Shown here: in pieces, positions 21,044 through 30,664 of the stretch
How the letters are laid out: each line of letters begins with the position of its first letter
How positions within the stretch are numbered: position 1 is the stretch's first letter
NCBI GenBank assembly: GCA_023548195.1
Contig: JAJHZJ010000693.1
Coordinates: 2,047,501 to 2,111,500 of the forward strand
Direction: 5' to 3'
DNA length: 64,000 nt
Source: Bettongia penicillata ogilbyi
Taxonomy: Eukaryota; Chordata; Mammalia; Diprotodontia; Potoroidae
Made by a program: the position numbers and the translations under genes
Notes under the pieces: generated by a model
Databases searched by the model: none
What the model was told of the DNA's origin: nothing
The model's input: the letters and a program-made list of their open reading frames with translations, nothing else

Positions 21044-21945
21044 TGTCCACTGATCAGAGAAATGCAAGTTAAAATAACTCTGAGGTATTACCTCCCACCT
21101 ATTAGATTGGCTAATATGACAAAGAAAGAAAATGTTAAATGTTGGAGAGAATGTGGGAGAATTGGGACACTAATGTCATGTTGGTGGAGTTGTGAAGTGA
21201 TCCAACCATTCTGGATAGCAATTTGCAACTGCCCAAAGGGTTATAAAACTGTACATAGCCTTTGATCCAACAATAGCCCTGCTAGATCTGTATCCCAAAG
21301 ACATCCAAAAAAAGGGAAGAGGATGTATTTGTACAAACATATTTATAACAGCTCTTTTTGGGGTGACTAAGAATTGGAAATTGAAGGGATATGCATCAGT
21401 TGGGGAATGGCTAAACAAACTGTGGTATATGATTGTAATGGAATATTATTGTACTATAAGAAATGACAAGCAGGATGATTTCAGAGAAACCTGGAAAGGC
21501 TTACATGAACTGATGCAAAATGCAGTGAGCAGAGCCCAGAGAACACTGTCCACAGTAGCAACAGTATTGTATGGTGAAGATCTGTGAATGACTTAGCTAT
21601 TCTCAGCAATACAATGTTCCAAGACAATCCCTAAGGACTAATAATGCAACATACTATCTGCCTTCAGAGAAAGAACTGGTATTGATTGAATACAGACTGA
21701 AACATGCTATTTTTCACTTTCCTTAATTCCCTCCCACCCCCCACCCCTGCTTTATTCAGGTTTTCTTATACAAAATGACTAATATGGACATATTTTACGT
21801 AACTGCATGTGTGTAATTTATATCTGGTTGCTTACCATCTCACAGAGGGAGGAGGGAAGGGAGGGAAAGATAGAATTTGGAACTCAAAACTAAACAAAAA
21901 TGCTAAAACTTTGAAAAACATTTAAAAGAAAATATATTTAGAAAA
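21044..21945 (+). mobile_element. 5'-truncated L1 with 11-base target duplication
   Basis: About 900 bases containing the end of ORF2, a C/T-rich then G-rich 3' UTR and a decayed A-rich end. 'agaacagggag' at 21033-21043 is repeated exactly at 21946-21956. The length and 5' truncation are typical of target-primed reverse transcription. Confidence 0.92.
21062..21587 (+). pseudogene. L1 ORF2 C-terminal remnant
   Basis: The first frame (21062-21265) reads 'CWRECGRIGTLMSCWWSCEV', matching the cysteine-rich C-terminal segment of mammalian L1 ORF2p (C-x3-C spacing kept, the usual histidine replaced by serine). The second frame (21363-21587) carries 'MEYYCTIRNDKQDDF', equivalent to the ORF2 region near its end. 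The two pieces are in different frames and stops lie between them, so the protein is dead. The family's ORF2 encodes endonuclease and reverse transcriptase; neither domain is present here. Confidence 0.88.
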
Positions 21946-21956
21946 AGAACAGGGAG

Positions 21957-22215
21957 CATCAGAGTTGGAAAGTCCTTTAAATATTATCTGGTTTCCCACC
22001 TCCTCCATTTCATAGATGGAGAGACTGAGGCTTTTTTGAGTCAGTCTTCTCCCCTTTAAAATGGTAGAGTTGGACTAGATATCCTCTATGATGCCTTTTA
22101 ATGAAAAAATCCATGATCTTCTCATTTTATTAACTGACCCATCAAGTAACTTGCTTGAGGCTACTGAGTCAGTCAGCAACAGAAGCTTAGATTCAAACCT
22201 AGCTCACTTGCCTCT
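21957..22215 (-). repeat. MIR-like SINE, possibly two copies
   Basis: 'catttcatagatggagagac' and 'gtaacttgcttgaggctact' are minus-strand MIR phrases. Between them 'ggtagagttggactagatat' is a plus-strand MIR3 phrase, suggesting one fragment nested in another. Confidence 0.6.
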
Positions 22216-22229
22216 GGGTTCAGCCTTTT

Positions 22230-22850
22230 TCATAAGTTGTTGATGGTGTGGGGGTGTGTGTGCCCCAGTGCCAGGTGTAAGTGACCTCATGGACTTTCTG
22301 TTTCACATAATTGCTCATGGCCTTCTGGAAGACCCAAATGGAGATCCATTTCCAGAGCAGACAACACCACCCCTGCAGAAATGGAGGTTATCATTATCAG
22401 TGGACGTCGCTGAAAATTGTTATTTTCCTTTTGTGAAACGCAAAATGATTCAGGGCATTTTTTTTGCTAAGAGCCAATCTTCCACGCCCATTTTCCGGTG
22501 AAACCTCAGACTATAGATCACGTCTTGTATATGATTTCCCCCAAACATGGCTGTCTCACTTTTACTTGCCTCTTGAATTATAGATTATACATTTTGCTTT
22601 GCCTTCTAATTTGACCCTTAGATGTTGAAATCATTTCAAGTGACCCTGCACTCCCCCTCAGCCTCCACCCCCTACTTAGGGGTTTCTATGAAAGACAGCC
22701 CTAATTTTTGGAACAAATGACCTCCCTCTGCCTTGATCTGGACCAGCTGTGTTTAATCAAATCCCAGGATCCCCTTTTGGCTCCCCCCTCCAAAATTATA
22801 AAACTGATTGGGAAGTGTCCACCACAGGCTTGATTCCTTAGAGACAAACC
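22230..22850. other. unique sequence, candidate conserved non-coding element
   Basis: No repeat recognised. Isolated CpGs lie in AT-rich context (near 22405-22415, 22440 and 22483-22498). The 81-codon plus frame has no known domain. Conservation cannot be judged from one sequence. Confidence 0.4.
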
Positions 22851-23109
22851 TTGAAACTAGAACATAAGGGCTTGACCCCAAGATGCTCAGGAAACATAAT
22901 GAATGTCTGTAATTACCCTGCCCCCCTTCACTGTCATATTACAGGAGGTTATTATACTCCTTTGTTTGGGGGTGAGGGTAGGGAAAGGGCCCAACCATTA
23001 GCATCCTTCTTTCCTTCCAGGAAATCCAACCTTATTTGTCATTGATGACTGTAAGAGTAGAGTACAAAATTGAGACCAGGAAGGCAGAAACTCTCTCTGA
23101 AGCCAGAGG

Positions 23110-23330
23110 GGTGTCAGTCAGTCAGTCAATAAGCATTTATTAGGTAACTACTGTGTGCCAGGTACTATACTAAGCATTAGGGATGCAAAGAAATAAAAAA
23201 AGACAGTCCTTGTTCTCAAGGAGTTCAGAGTCTAATGGGAAGAATCAGCATGCAAACAACTCTGTACAAACAAGTTACATTCAGGATGAATTGAGGGGTG
23301 CCTCAGAAGGAAGGCACAGCTATTCACGCT
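23110..23330 (-). repeat. L2 LINE 3' end
   Basis: 'aataagcatttattaggtaa', 'gtgccaggtactatactaag', 'gttctcaaggagttcagagt', 'atgcaaacaactctgtacaa' follow the reversed L2 terminus. Confidence 0.85.
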
Positions 23331-23530
23331 GATCAGGAGAGGTGTCCTGGGATGACAGAACGTAGAGACGAGGACAGAGAAAGTTCCAGGCAACCCTCAA
23401 TCAGGAAAGACTGGCTCAGGTCCCAAGGGCCAGATTTTTCCAAAAGGGGTTCATGCCTCTTAGGCAGGCCTGCTGGCTTTGTTCTGGGACTTTTAGAAAA
23501 TGAGTTGAAAGAACACAAGAAATAAAACAT
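23330..23530. other. unassigned, possibly continued L2
   Basis: Short plus and minus frames (75 and 65 codons) overlap. No domain and no confident repeat match. Confidence 0.4.
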
Positions 23531-23640
23531 AATCTGATTCTACTGAACAAACATTTTAAGGCCCTACTCCATGAAAGGTCCAAAAAGTAGGCAAAGAAAC
23601 AGTCTCTGCTCACGTTCTAATGGGAGTATGTAACATATAA
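23530..23640 (-). repeat. L2 LINE 3'-end fragment
   Basis: 'ctactccatgaaaggtcc' and 'tctctgctcacgttctaatg' resemble the reversed L2 end, but diverged. Confidence 0.55.
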
Positions 23641-23760
23641 TGATAACCACTACTGCCATCTTCAGTAGCAGTAATAGTAAAAAATAATACTAATAGTAAT
23701 TGTGTGATAACAGTCACAGTAGTGACAGCAATAGAAATAATAGTGGTAGTAGGACCCAGC
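23640..23760. repeat. low-complexity TAG/TAA-rich tract
   Basis: Irregular 'agtagcagtaatagtaa' type units. Confidence 0.75.
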
Positions 23761-23985
23761 AGCCACATTGGACATCTAGACTCTTGAGCTGCTTCTCAAC
23801 GCCCAGGCCATAACGCTGTGGGTGGAGTCAATGTGACAAATATGAGAAAGAACTGGAACAACAGTCCCCTGGGATGGAAAGTGGCTGATGAGTTGCAATC
23901 TGCATCTCTGAAGAGCACCTCTTGATGGAGATCATGGATTCCTTTGAATATCTGACCTTACATTTTGACACTGATTTCCAGACTC
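23760..23985. other. unassigned sequence
   Basis: No repeat or gene recognised in about 225 bases. Confidence 0.4.
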
Positions 23986-24190
23986 GCTTTACAGAAATGA
24001 TCTTGTTCAATTCTCACAACAACCCTGAGAGGTAAGTGCTAGTATTATCCCCATACTGCAGATCTGAACATTGAGACTGTTCAAGACTAGTGATGGGTGA
24101 GATGAATAGTTGACAGGTGAGGTGGACTTGAAACCTGTTTCTTCCTCTGTCCAAGTCAGGTGTTCAAGTTAATACCCCAAGCTACTTCTC
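23985..24190 (-). repeat. MIR-like SINE
   Basis: 'ttctcacaacaaccctgaga' and 'attatccccatactgcagat' are minus-strand MIR phrases. Confidence 0.7.
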
Positions 24191-24199
24191 AGTAAACCA

Positions 24200-24345
24200 G
24201 TGGTTCTCAAAATGGTCTCAGGGTCCCTGCAACACTTTCAAAGGGTGTTTGAGGTTAAAACTATTGTCAAAATGATACTAAGTTGTTTTAATTTGCAATA
24301 TAATAAATATTAGTAAATAGATATATTAGTAAATATAGTAAATAG
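24200..24345. repeat. possible hAT-Charlie-type DNA transposon remnant
   Basis: Opens 'cagtggttctcaaaatggtc' like many hAT-Charlie termini and runs through 'gaggttaaaactattgtcaa'. The other end is lost in an AT/poly-A tract. Confidence 0.45.
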
Positions 24346-24484
24346 ATATAACTCACTTTTTTTAAAAAAAAAAAAAGCTTTTTGGGAGGATTCTCAATAA
24401 TATAGAGTGAAAAGAGGCCCTATGACCACTAGAATTCATCAGGGTTCTATAAATGGACTTTTTTTCAGGGGGAGGGGAGGCAGT

Positions 24485-24585
24485 GTTTAGTGGCCTTTCT
24501 TTATTTCCCCAGCACTTAGCATAGTGCTTGGAATATAGATGAGTGATTGGTGATTGGTGATTGATAAATGCTAGTTGACTCGGGG
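24485..24585 (+). repeat. L2 LINE terminal fragment
   Basis: 'ccccagcacttagcatagtg' and 'ttggaatatagatgag', then three near-identical 'gattggt' units and 'aaatgctagttgact'. Confidence 0.75.
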
Positions 24586-24629
24586 GAGAGAGAGCACTAT
24601 CCATTGGCAGGATCAGGAAAGGTTTTGGT

Positions 24630-24955
24630 AGGAGATGGCACATGTGTGTTCATCCTTCATTGCCAAAAAAAACCATGCCATCGGAGAAATAATGACATGA
24701 CTTGCACTTGACTGTTTTGAGTGAGGGAGGGCTGTGCAGGTCACCAGCCTTACTTCTCCTCCAGAGCCATCTGAATCCAGTGACCAGATATTCATCAGGA
24801 TGACTGGAGATGACCCAGGATAAGGCAATTGAGGTTAAGTGACTTGCCCAAGGTCACACAGTTAGTGAGTGTCAAGTGACTGAGGTGAGATTTGAACTCA
24901 GGTCCTCCTGACTCCTGCACTAGTACTCTATCCACTGCACCACCTAGCTGCCCTA
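24630..24955 (-). repeat. full-length SINE with RTE-LINE tail
   Basis: Read on the minus strand: tRNA-like head ('ggcagctaggtggtgcagtg' near 24953), 'tcaggaggacctgagttcaa', 'aagtcacttaacctcaattg', then a body with 'tcatctccagtcatcctgat' and a tail resembling 'gaatgaaggacaacagcc' of the RTE LINE at 40645-40665. It is the only complete copy here; 5885-6075 and 6628-6805 are its 3' half. Known tRNA SINEs borrow LINE tails for mobilisation, and the RTE partner is inferred from tail similarity. Confidence 0.85.
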
Positions 24956-24984
24956 GATGGCTTGAAACTTAAAGGAAGTTAGAG

Positions 24985-25110
24985 GTTCTTTTTTTCTTTT
25001 GGAGGCAATCAGGGTTAATTGACCTGCCCAGGGTCACATGCTGGATTTGAACTCAAGTTCTTCTGATTCCAGGATGGTTGCTCTATCCACTGTACCACTT
25101 AGATGCCTCA
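24985..25110 (-). repeat. tRNA-headed SINE with poly(A) tail
   Basis: T-rich left edge, then 'ggaggcaatcagggttaatt', 'gacctgcccagggtcacatg' and 'tgtaccacttagatgcc' at the right. The body stops after the core and goes straight to the A-rich tail, so it lacks the RTE or L2 module. Confidence 0.8.
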
Positions 25111-25144
25111 CAAGTTAGAGATCCTGAGTCGAATCTCTAATATC

Positions 25145-25185
25145 ACTTGGGGAATGGCTGAATAAGTTGTGGCATCAGGGGGTGC
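25145..25185 (+). repeat. small L1 ORF2 fragment
   Basis: 'ttggggaatggctgaataag' equals the L1 segment at about 21397-21417 apart from a few changes. Confidence 0.6.
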
Positions 25186-25279
25186 CCAGCAGAGGCATGA
25201 TGTTTATGGAGCTAAAGCCAAACAAAATTGCCAATGGAAAATGAAGAGTTGAATAAGAGAGAACAAATATCAATCCGAT

Positions 25280-25430
25280 GAAAAACATCCTAATTTATTT
25301 TTTTTTAATATTCTTTTGTTTTTAAATCTTGAGTTCCAAATTCTCTCCCTACCATACTCACTGAGAAGGCAAGAAATAGGATGGCCATTATACATGTGAA
25401 ATCATAGAAAATGTATCTATCATAATCCCA
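25280..25430 (-). repeat. L1 3' UTR end
   Basis: T-rich left edge, 'cttgagttccaaattctctc', 'aagaaataggatggcc' and 'tacatgtgaaatcat' are the reversed L1 3' UTR. Confidence 0.8.
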
Positions 25431-25439
25431 TTTCGAAAG

Positions 25440-25620
25440 AAAACTGAAGGAAGGGAAAAGGCATTGAATGTTGAATGAGAATATCTAAGTTCAAGTTCCT
25501 GACTCTTCTACTTACTGGCACCATTTTATATTTCTGGGCCTCAGTTTCCCCACCACTAAAATAAGGAGGTGCGACTAGATGGTATCTAAAGTACCTTCCA
25601 GTCTAAGTGCTTGGATCCAT
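25440..25620 (+). repeat. MIR3-like SINE
   Basis: 'gttcaagttcctgactcttc', 'gggcctcagtttccccacca' and 'gactagatggtatctaaagt' in plus order. Confidence 0.75.
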
Positions 25621-25799
25621 ACAAATCAGTTTCTATTGGTAAGGTCAATGTAATCTGATCTTAATGTGCTCCTGGACACAACTTTCTTGTCTTTCTTCCC
25701 AATGGAGGAGACCATTAACTTGAACTCTAGAAATTCATAGTTTTTTCTGATTTGTGCTCCTGTTGGACCAGAGACAGTTTCTAGAATTTTGAACATGCT

Positions 25800-26060
25800 G
25801 TATTTGATGTGGTGCAGTGGAAAGAGTGATGGGCCTCCAGTCAAGAAGGCCTAAGTCGCTATCTGGCCTCAGACAGTGTGGATCCTGGACAAATCACTTT
25901 AACCTCTATCTGCCTCAGTTTCCTCATCTGTCATATGCATATAACATTAGCACTTACCTCTTTGGGTTGATGGGGTGGGGAGATAAAATGAGATATTTGT
26001 AGGCATTTTGTAGACCTTACGGTATTATTTAAATACTAATTATTATTTTCATTGCTGTCA
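25800..26060 (+). repeat. MIR/THER-type SINE, near full length
   Basis: 'ggtgcagtggaaagagtgat' head, 'tgcctcagtttcctcatctg' core and 'atttaaatactaattattat' tail. Confidence 0.8.
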
Positions 26061-26079
26061 TATCATTGTCATCATAATT

Positions 26080-26205
26080 ATCCGGAGCTGAAAGAGACCT
26101 TAATGGTTATCTAGCTCAACACTTCAATTTTACAAATGGGGAAACTGACTTTCAAGGAAGTGAAGTGACTTACCTAAGGTGATGCGGGGACTACTCATGT
26201 AAATA
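26080..26205 (-). repeat. MIR3-like SINE fragment
   Basis: 'ccggagctgaaagagacctt' and 'acaaatggggaaactgactt' in minus order. Confidence 0.75.
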
Positions 26206-26525
26206 TACCACAGTGAATTTGCCCAAAGTGCTGGGAGACTTATTTATTTTTCCAGTAATAGGTCTACCCATTGGTTTGGACAGTAACCTCACATTTAGAC
26301 CATAGAAAAGTGGAGGTAACATTAGCATGTGATCTAAAAACTGATTCTCTGTTCCTGTTCCTTTCTCCATCAGTCCTGCCACCACCACTGCAGAAGTCAA
26401 AGGGAGCCATGTAGGACCAATGGCTATTTTGGTCTTTTTCTTTGTTTCATGAATTGCTGTGGCCAAGTCCCCAGTGTGATCTTCACCATAATTAACCAGT
26501 CTGGTCCTTGGTATGAAGGTGGTCC
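26205..26525. other. unassigned sequence containing a 125-codon frame
   Basis: A minus-strand open frame (26191-26568) overlaps SINE sequence at both ends. Its product has no recognisable domain, signal peptide or repeat. I treat it as chance. Confidence 0.45.
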
Positions 26526-26695
26526 AGAGTGGAAAGAGCATTGAACTTGGGGTTAAAGAACCTGACATTTACTGCCTTTGTATCCTTGGACAAGTTGCTT
26601 AACCTCTGGGGGCCTCAGTTTCCTCATCTGTAAAATGAATGGGTTGGACTAGATGGTATTTAAGGTTGCTTATATCTCCAATCATATGATGATAT
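26525..26695 (+). repeat. MIR3-like SINE
   Basis: 'cttaacctctgggggcctca', 'atgaatgggttggactagat', 'tccaatcatatgatga'. Confidence 0.8.
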
Positions 26696-26699
26696 GACT

Positions 26700-27380
26700 G
26701 TACTTAAGGCAGGAGTATCTGGAGCCAGTTCCAACAAGCTCTGGAGAGTTGATTGTTAAATTTTCAACATGAACATTTACACATAAGAAATTGGCAAACA
26801 TTATAAATCAGGGCTTGACTTATTTTATGGACTGTCTAAACTTAAGGTAATGGGACAATTAATAATACAGGTAAAAATGTAGATTAAAATGTTTCATGGG
26901 GACATTTCTCCCCCATCCCCCCAAGAGCTGGTTATTAAATATTTGCCAGCATACATGTACCTCAGAGCCTTTCCAATGTGGTAAAACATACCAGAGCTTG
27001 TGTTCCACAGCCATAGTCATTGAGAAGCCAGGGTCACCCCCATGCCAAGATGAGGGGCTGGAAAAGGACTTATGGAGGTAATAATGAATGATGTTATATG
27101 ATAAGAATATTATGGAAATAAAGCATAATGTAAGGTGAGTGTAAGAAAGGCTATAGGAGGTATTTCATTTGGAAATTATTTGGCACAGGTACCCCTACCT
27201 TCCTTGCCCTGCTCCCCAACTTTCCATCACTAACTCCAAGAATGATAACTAAGTTCTCATTGAAATTTCTGGAAAAGACATATTAATCAATGACCTTGTG
27301 ACCTATCACCATCACTGTGACTTACCAAACCAAAACACCCCTCCAGGGCCTAGATAACAATTAGTTACATCATGTGTAAT
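26700..27380. other. unassigned sequence
   Basis: No gene. 'gagctggttattaaatattt' (about 26926) resembles 'gaattggttattaaaattaa' at about 53847, so part may be an unnamed interspersed repeat. Confidence 0.45.
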
Positions 27381-27384
27381 GTTT

Positions 27385-27500
27385 TTCCTTCAGAATGTAA
27401 GCTCCTCCAGGGTAGGGACCATATTACTTGCTTAAAAGGTATATCTTCACTTATACATAGTAGGTCCTCAATAAATCCTTGTTGATTGCTTGATGGGTTG
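27385..27500 (+). repeat. L2 LINE 3' end
   Basis: 'gaatgtaagctcctccaggg', 'catagtaggtcctcaataaa', 'ccttgttgattgcttga'. Confidence 0.85.
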
Positions 27501-27504
27501 AATT

Positions 27505-28470
27505 CAGAGAACCTGTGTTGGAGAAGACCTCAGAGACCAGGTGATAGAGACCATGCTTGGAGAAGGAGCCCTAGACAACATTCCCGAGAAGCGACCAGCC
27601 AGCTTTGACTTAAAGGCCTCCAAGATGGGGACTTCATCAACTCCCAACCATCTTTTGGGTGGCTACAGTTGTCAGGAGACTTTTTCTTATGTTGGGCCTC
27701 AATTTCCCTCTTTGTAATTTTTACCCATCAGTTTTAGGCACAAGAAAAACAAACCGGCTCTTTTGTACAATGGTCTTCTTAAATACTTGAACACAGTTCT
27801 TATGTCACCCTACATCTTCTCTTTGCCAAAGTAAGTGCAATGGGAGTAGCCAAGGAAGTTCTACCCTTCTCCATCTCTCTTCCCCACCCATATGTATACT
27901 ATCTGCCATGGCTGGAACACAACCCATGGAACCTGTGTGGAGCTGAGTTGGATTCCATTCTGGCCACTTCCAGGGAGGGACACATTCAGGACTGAAGGAT
28001 TTTGGGATGACCCAGCAGCCTCTTGGTCCTTTTGAGGGCAGCATGGGCAGGTTGCTGTGTCAAAGAGAATTGTCCTGTAAGCCCAAAAAAGATGCCAGTT
28101 TAGTAGACAGCAAAAGGGGAGACAAAGTAGATAGGGGGAGATGGAGGGTCCTTTTCATTCTCTCTAGTATAAAAACATCCTTGCTTCCTTTGACTGATCA
28201 AATCTTCTATGGCATAATCTCAAGGACCTTTGCCATCCTTGTTGTCCTTTCCTGGATAATTACCAGCTTAACAATGCCTGTCTTAGCATGTAGTGCCCAG
28301 AACTGGACATACCCCTCCAAATAAGATCTGATCATGGCAAAGGATGATAAGATTCTCAACCCCTCTTCCTTCTGCTCTGCCATAACTCCGTTCACTATCC
28401 CTGCAACTTTCCAAACCCAACACTAAAACATGACCACCGCTCTCCTATATCTTCCCTTATTAAAATGTAA
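27505..28470 (-). repeat. L3/CR1-type LINE 3' region with an insertion
   Basis: Left part (27505-27825): 'tttgacttaaaggcctccaa', 'gggacttcatcaactcccaa', 'ttcttaaatacttgaacac'. Right part (28166-28470): 'cctttgactgatcaaatctt', 'ctcaaggacctttgccatcc', 'gtgcccagaactggacatac'. The order is that of other L3 copies here. About 340 bases between them are foreign to it. Confidence 0.8.
27826..28165. other. unidentified insertion within L3
   Basis: About 340 bases between L3 parts that are nearly contiguous in the consensus. It shows no SINE head, no poly(A) and no clear terminal repeats. The 79- and 105-codon frames overlapping it are not recognisable proteins. Confidence 0.5.
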
Positions 28471-28524
28471 ATTGCTTAGAAGGCTACATCTGTCGTTCAT
28501 GCCTGTATTTTGTAAATCTCTTCA

Positions 28525-28655
28525 GCCTCAGTTTCTCCATCTTTAAACCAGAGATAACACTCAAATTACATACCTCACAGATGAGATAATGCCTAAGGAA
28601 ATACTTTGTAAATCAAAGGCACTGTGTAAATGTAAATTGTTATTAAATTATCAAA
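28525..28655 (+). repeat. MIR-like SINE fragment
   Basis: 'cttcagcctcagtttctcca' and 'gcactgtgtaaatgtaaatt' preserve the core and L2-like tail. Confidence 0.7.
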
Positions 28656-28689
28656 ATCCAAGTCTAGGAATCAAACTTTTAACCAGTCT

Positions 28690-29075
28690 TTTGCTAAACT
28701 TATTCCTTTTTTTAAAGGATAAAAAAGAAGTGAGGAAAGTAGTTCAGCAAAACTAAGAAACATTTTTTTTTTAAAAAAGAGCCTAGCATCATCCAAGTTA
28801 TTCCATATTCATAGACCTTACCACTGTAAAGAAATAGTTAAGTACATTTTCATTTTTCTTCTTTGGGGCTAAACATGGCTGTTACAATTCCTCAGAATTC
28901 ACTTTTGATTGCTTTGCAGTTGGTTTTTTCATTTGTGCCATTATATGTATTGTTTTCTTGGTCCTACTTGTTTTCCTTCGCATCAGTTCATATAATTCTT
29001 CCCATGCTTCTCTGCAGTTGCAGGTATCAACTATTTCAGCACAGTTGCTAACTTTTCAATTGCTGTTAAATAACA
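28690..29075 (-). repeat. L1 ORF2 end / 3' UTR remnant
   Basis: 'catcagttcatataattctt' followed by 'cccatgcttctctgcagttg' corresponds in reverse to the L1 segment near 21500. The left edge is A/T-rich. Confidence 0.7.
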
Positions 29076-29109
29076 TAACAGTAAACTTTCTCTAGTAACA
29101 TTGTCTTAG

Positions 29110-29335
29110 AGGCATTGTGTCAGTGGATGGCCTTTCAGCTGGCCTGAGAGTCCAAAAGACTGTAGTTGTAGTCCTGCCTCTGACACATACTGGGTTTATG
29201 ACTCTGGGCAAGTTCGTTCTCAACTCAGTGCCTCAAGTAACCTTCTAAGAATTGGAGAGTGGGAGATGATCCTCACTGAAGAAAAAAATCTTCTCCCTAC
29301 AAATTCGCTCCAGCGGTGAAATCACAGGTTCTGTC
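29110..29335 (+). repeat. tRNA-headed SINE with distinct 3' module
   Basis: 'gtcctgcctctgacacatac', 'ctctgggcaagttcgttctc' and a 3' end 'gcggtgaaatcacaggttct'. The end matches the modules at 9780 and 63690. Confidence 0.6.
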
Positions 29336-29369
29336 CCCAAATAAGAATAAAACAAAGAAAAAGGAAACT

Positions 29370-29580
29370 ACAACTTATTAGTGGAAATTGCACTGAATCT
29401 GGAAAGAGGTCTAGTATGAGATTTGGTTTTAATTCTAAGTATTGGTGTGACTTCGGGCAAATCATTTCCTTTCTCGGGACCTTGGTGGTCTTATCTAAGA
29501 AGTAAACAAGTTGGTCTAGACTAGGTGATCTCTGAGATCTGTTAGCTACAAATTCTATGAAATGATGAAAATATAACTCC
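29370..29580 (+). repeat. MIR3-like SINE
   Basis: 'cttcgggcaaatcatttcct', 'caagttggtctagactaggt', 'acaaattctatgaaatgatg'. Confidence 0.75.
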
Positions 29581-29654
29581 CAAGACATCGGATGCTTTTA
29601 TATCATAGATACCTTGGCACAACATAGTTTGCATGCGTTCAGCAAGTTTTGATA

Positions 29655-29880
29655 CAACTAAAGCTGGAAAGAAATTTAGAGGTCCTCTAATCCAATCTCC
29701 TTATTTTATTTATTTTTGCAAGGAAATTGGGGTTAAGTAACTTGCCCAAGGTCACACAGATAGTGCGTGGCAAGTATCTGAAGCCAAATTTGAACTCAGG
29801 TCATCCTGACTCCAGGGTCGGTGTTCTAAACACTACATCACCCAGCTACCCCCAATTTCCTTATTTTAAAGAGGAAAATG
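29655..29880 (-). repeat. MIR3-like SINE split by a poly(A) SINE
   Basis: 'aaagctggaaagaaatttag' and 'ctaatccaatctccttattt' begin the MIR3; 'tttccttattttaaagagg' resumes at about 29855 after the nested SINE. Confidence 0.7.
29705..29855 (-). repeat. tRNA-headed SINE with poly(A) tail
   Basis: T-rich left edge, 'ggttaagtaacttgcccaag', 'gaactcaggtcatcctgact', ending 'catcacccagctacccc'. Same family as 24985-25110. Confidence 0.8.
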
Positions 29881-30110
29881 GTGGGCATTTCCATAGTCCT
29901 TTAAGGTTGACAGAGACCATTAGATATTACCTCATCTGAATCTCACAATCACTCAGGTAGGTGTTATTTTCATCCCCATTTTAGAGATGAGGAGACTGAG
30001 GCACAAAGAAGTGAAGCAGTTAGCCCAGGTAGTAAGTGCAGAAGTAACTGAGGTCCTCTGATTCTACATCCAAAGTACATCCCACTGTCCTAAGCTGCAG
30101 TGTTTTCCAT
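29880..30110 (-). repeat. MIR/THER-type SINE
   Basis: 'catagtcctttaaggttgac', 'cccattttagagatgaggag' and 'agttagcccaggtagtaagt' in minus order. Confidence 0.8.
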
Positions 30111-30284
30111 GCCCTTTAACCTCTAAAACAGATACAGTTTTGGACAGGCAAGAAAGTCCAAAAATACTTTTTCATGCTGGAGAGTTCCACACTCATTGCA
30201 AGGCCTCTCAAAGGTCAGGGCAATGATACGCAGCAGGCAACTGTTGGGAAGGACATTTGAGAATTAGCATCATTTTTATTAGCT

Positions 30285-30662
30285 CTGTCTCTTTCTATCT
30301 CTGTCTCCATCTGTCTCTGTTTCTCTCCCTATCTCTCCTGTCTGGTACTGCCTGCCTGCTTGTCTGTCTCTGTTTCTATTTCTGTCTCTCTAACTCTGTA
30401 TCTTTACCTCTGTCTCTTCATCTCTCTCTGTTTCTGTTCCTTCCTCTGTTTCTGTCTGTCTCTCCTATCTGGCACCACCTGCCTGTCTCTCCTCTCTGGT
30501 GCTGCCTGCTTGCCTGTCTCTCCCTGTTTCTATTTCTATCTCCCTGACTTTATAGCTTTGTCTTAGTCTCCCTCTGTCTTTGTCTCTCTTTCTGTCTCTT
30601 TCAGTATCTGTGTCTCTGTTTCTATCTCTGTCTCTGTCTCTCTGTCTCTCTCTCTCTCTGTT
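30285..30662. repeat. TCTG/TCTC-rich satellite-like tract
   Basis: About 380 bases of TCTG, TCTC and TTTC units. On top of this is a longer unit: 'tctggtactgcctgcctgct' near 30341 and 'tctggtgctgcctgcttgcc' near 30495 begin similar stretches about 153 bases apart, with a short partial unit near 30467. Ser/Leu/Cys-rich frames across it are artefacts. Confidence 0.9.
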
Positions 30663-30664
30663 GT

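Noticed and set aside
26191..26568. A 125-codon minus frame as a gene
   Set aside because: Both ends lie in SINE sequence and the product shows no domain.
30333..30662. CRISPR-like array (repeats with spacers)
   Set aside because: Mammalian DNA; the repeats are imperfect pyrimidine units without regular spacers.
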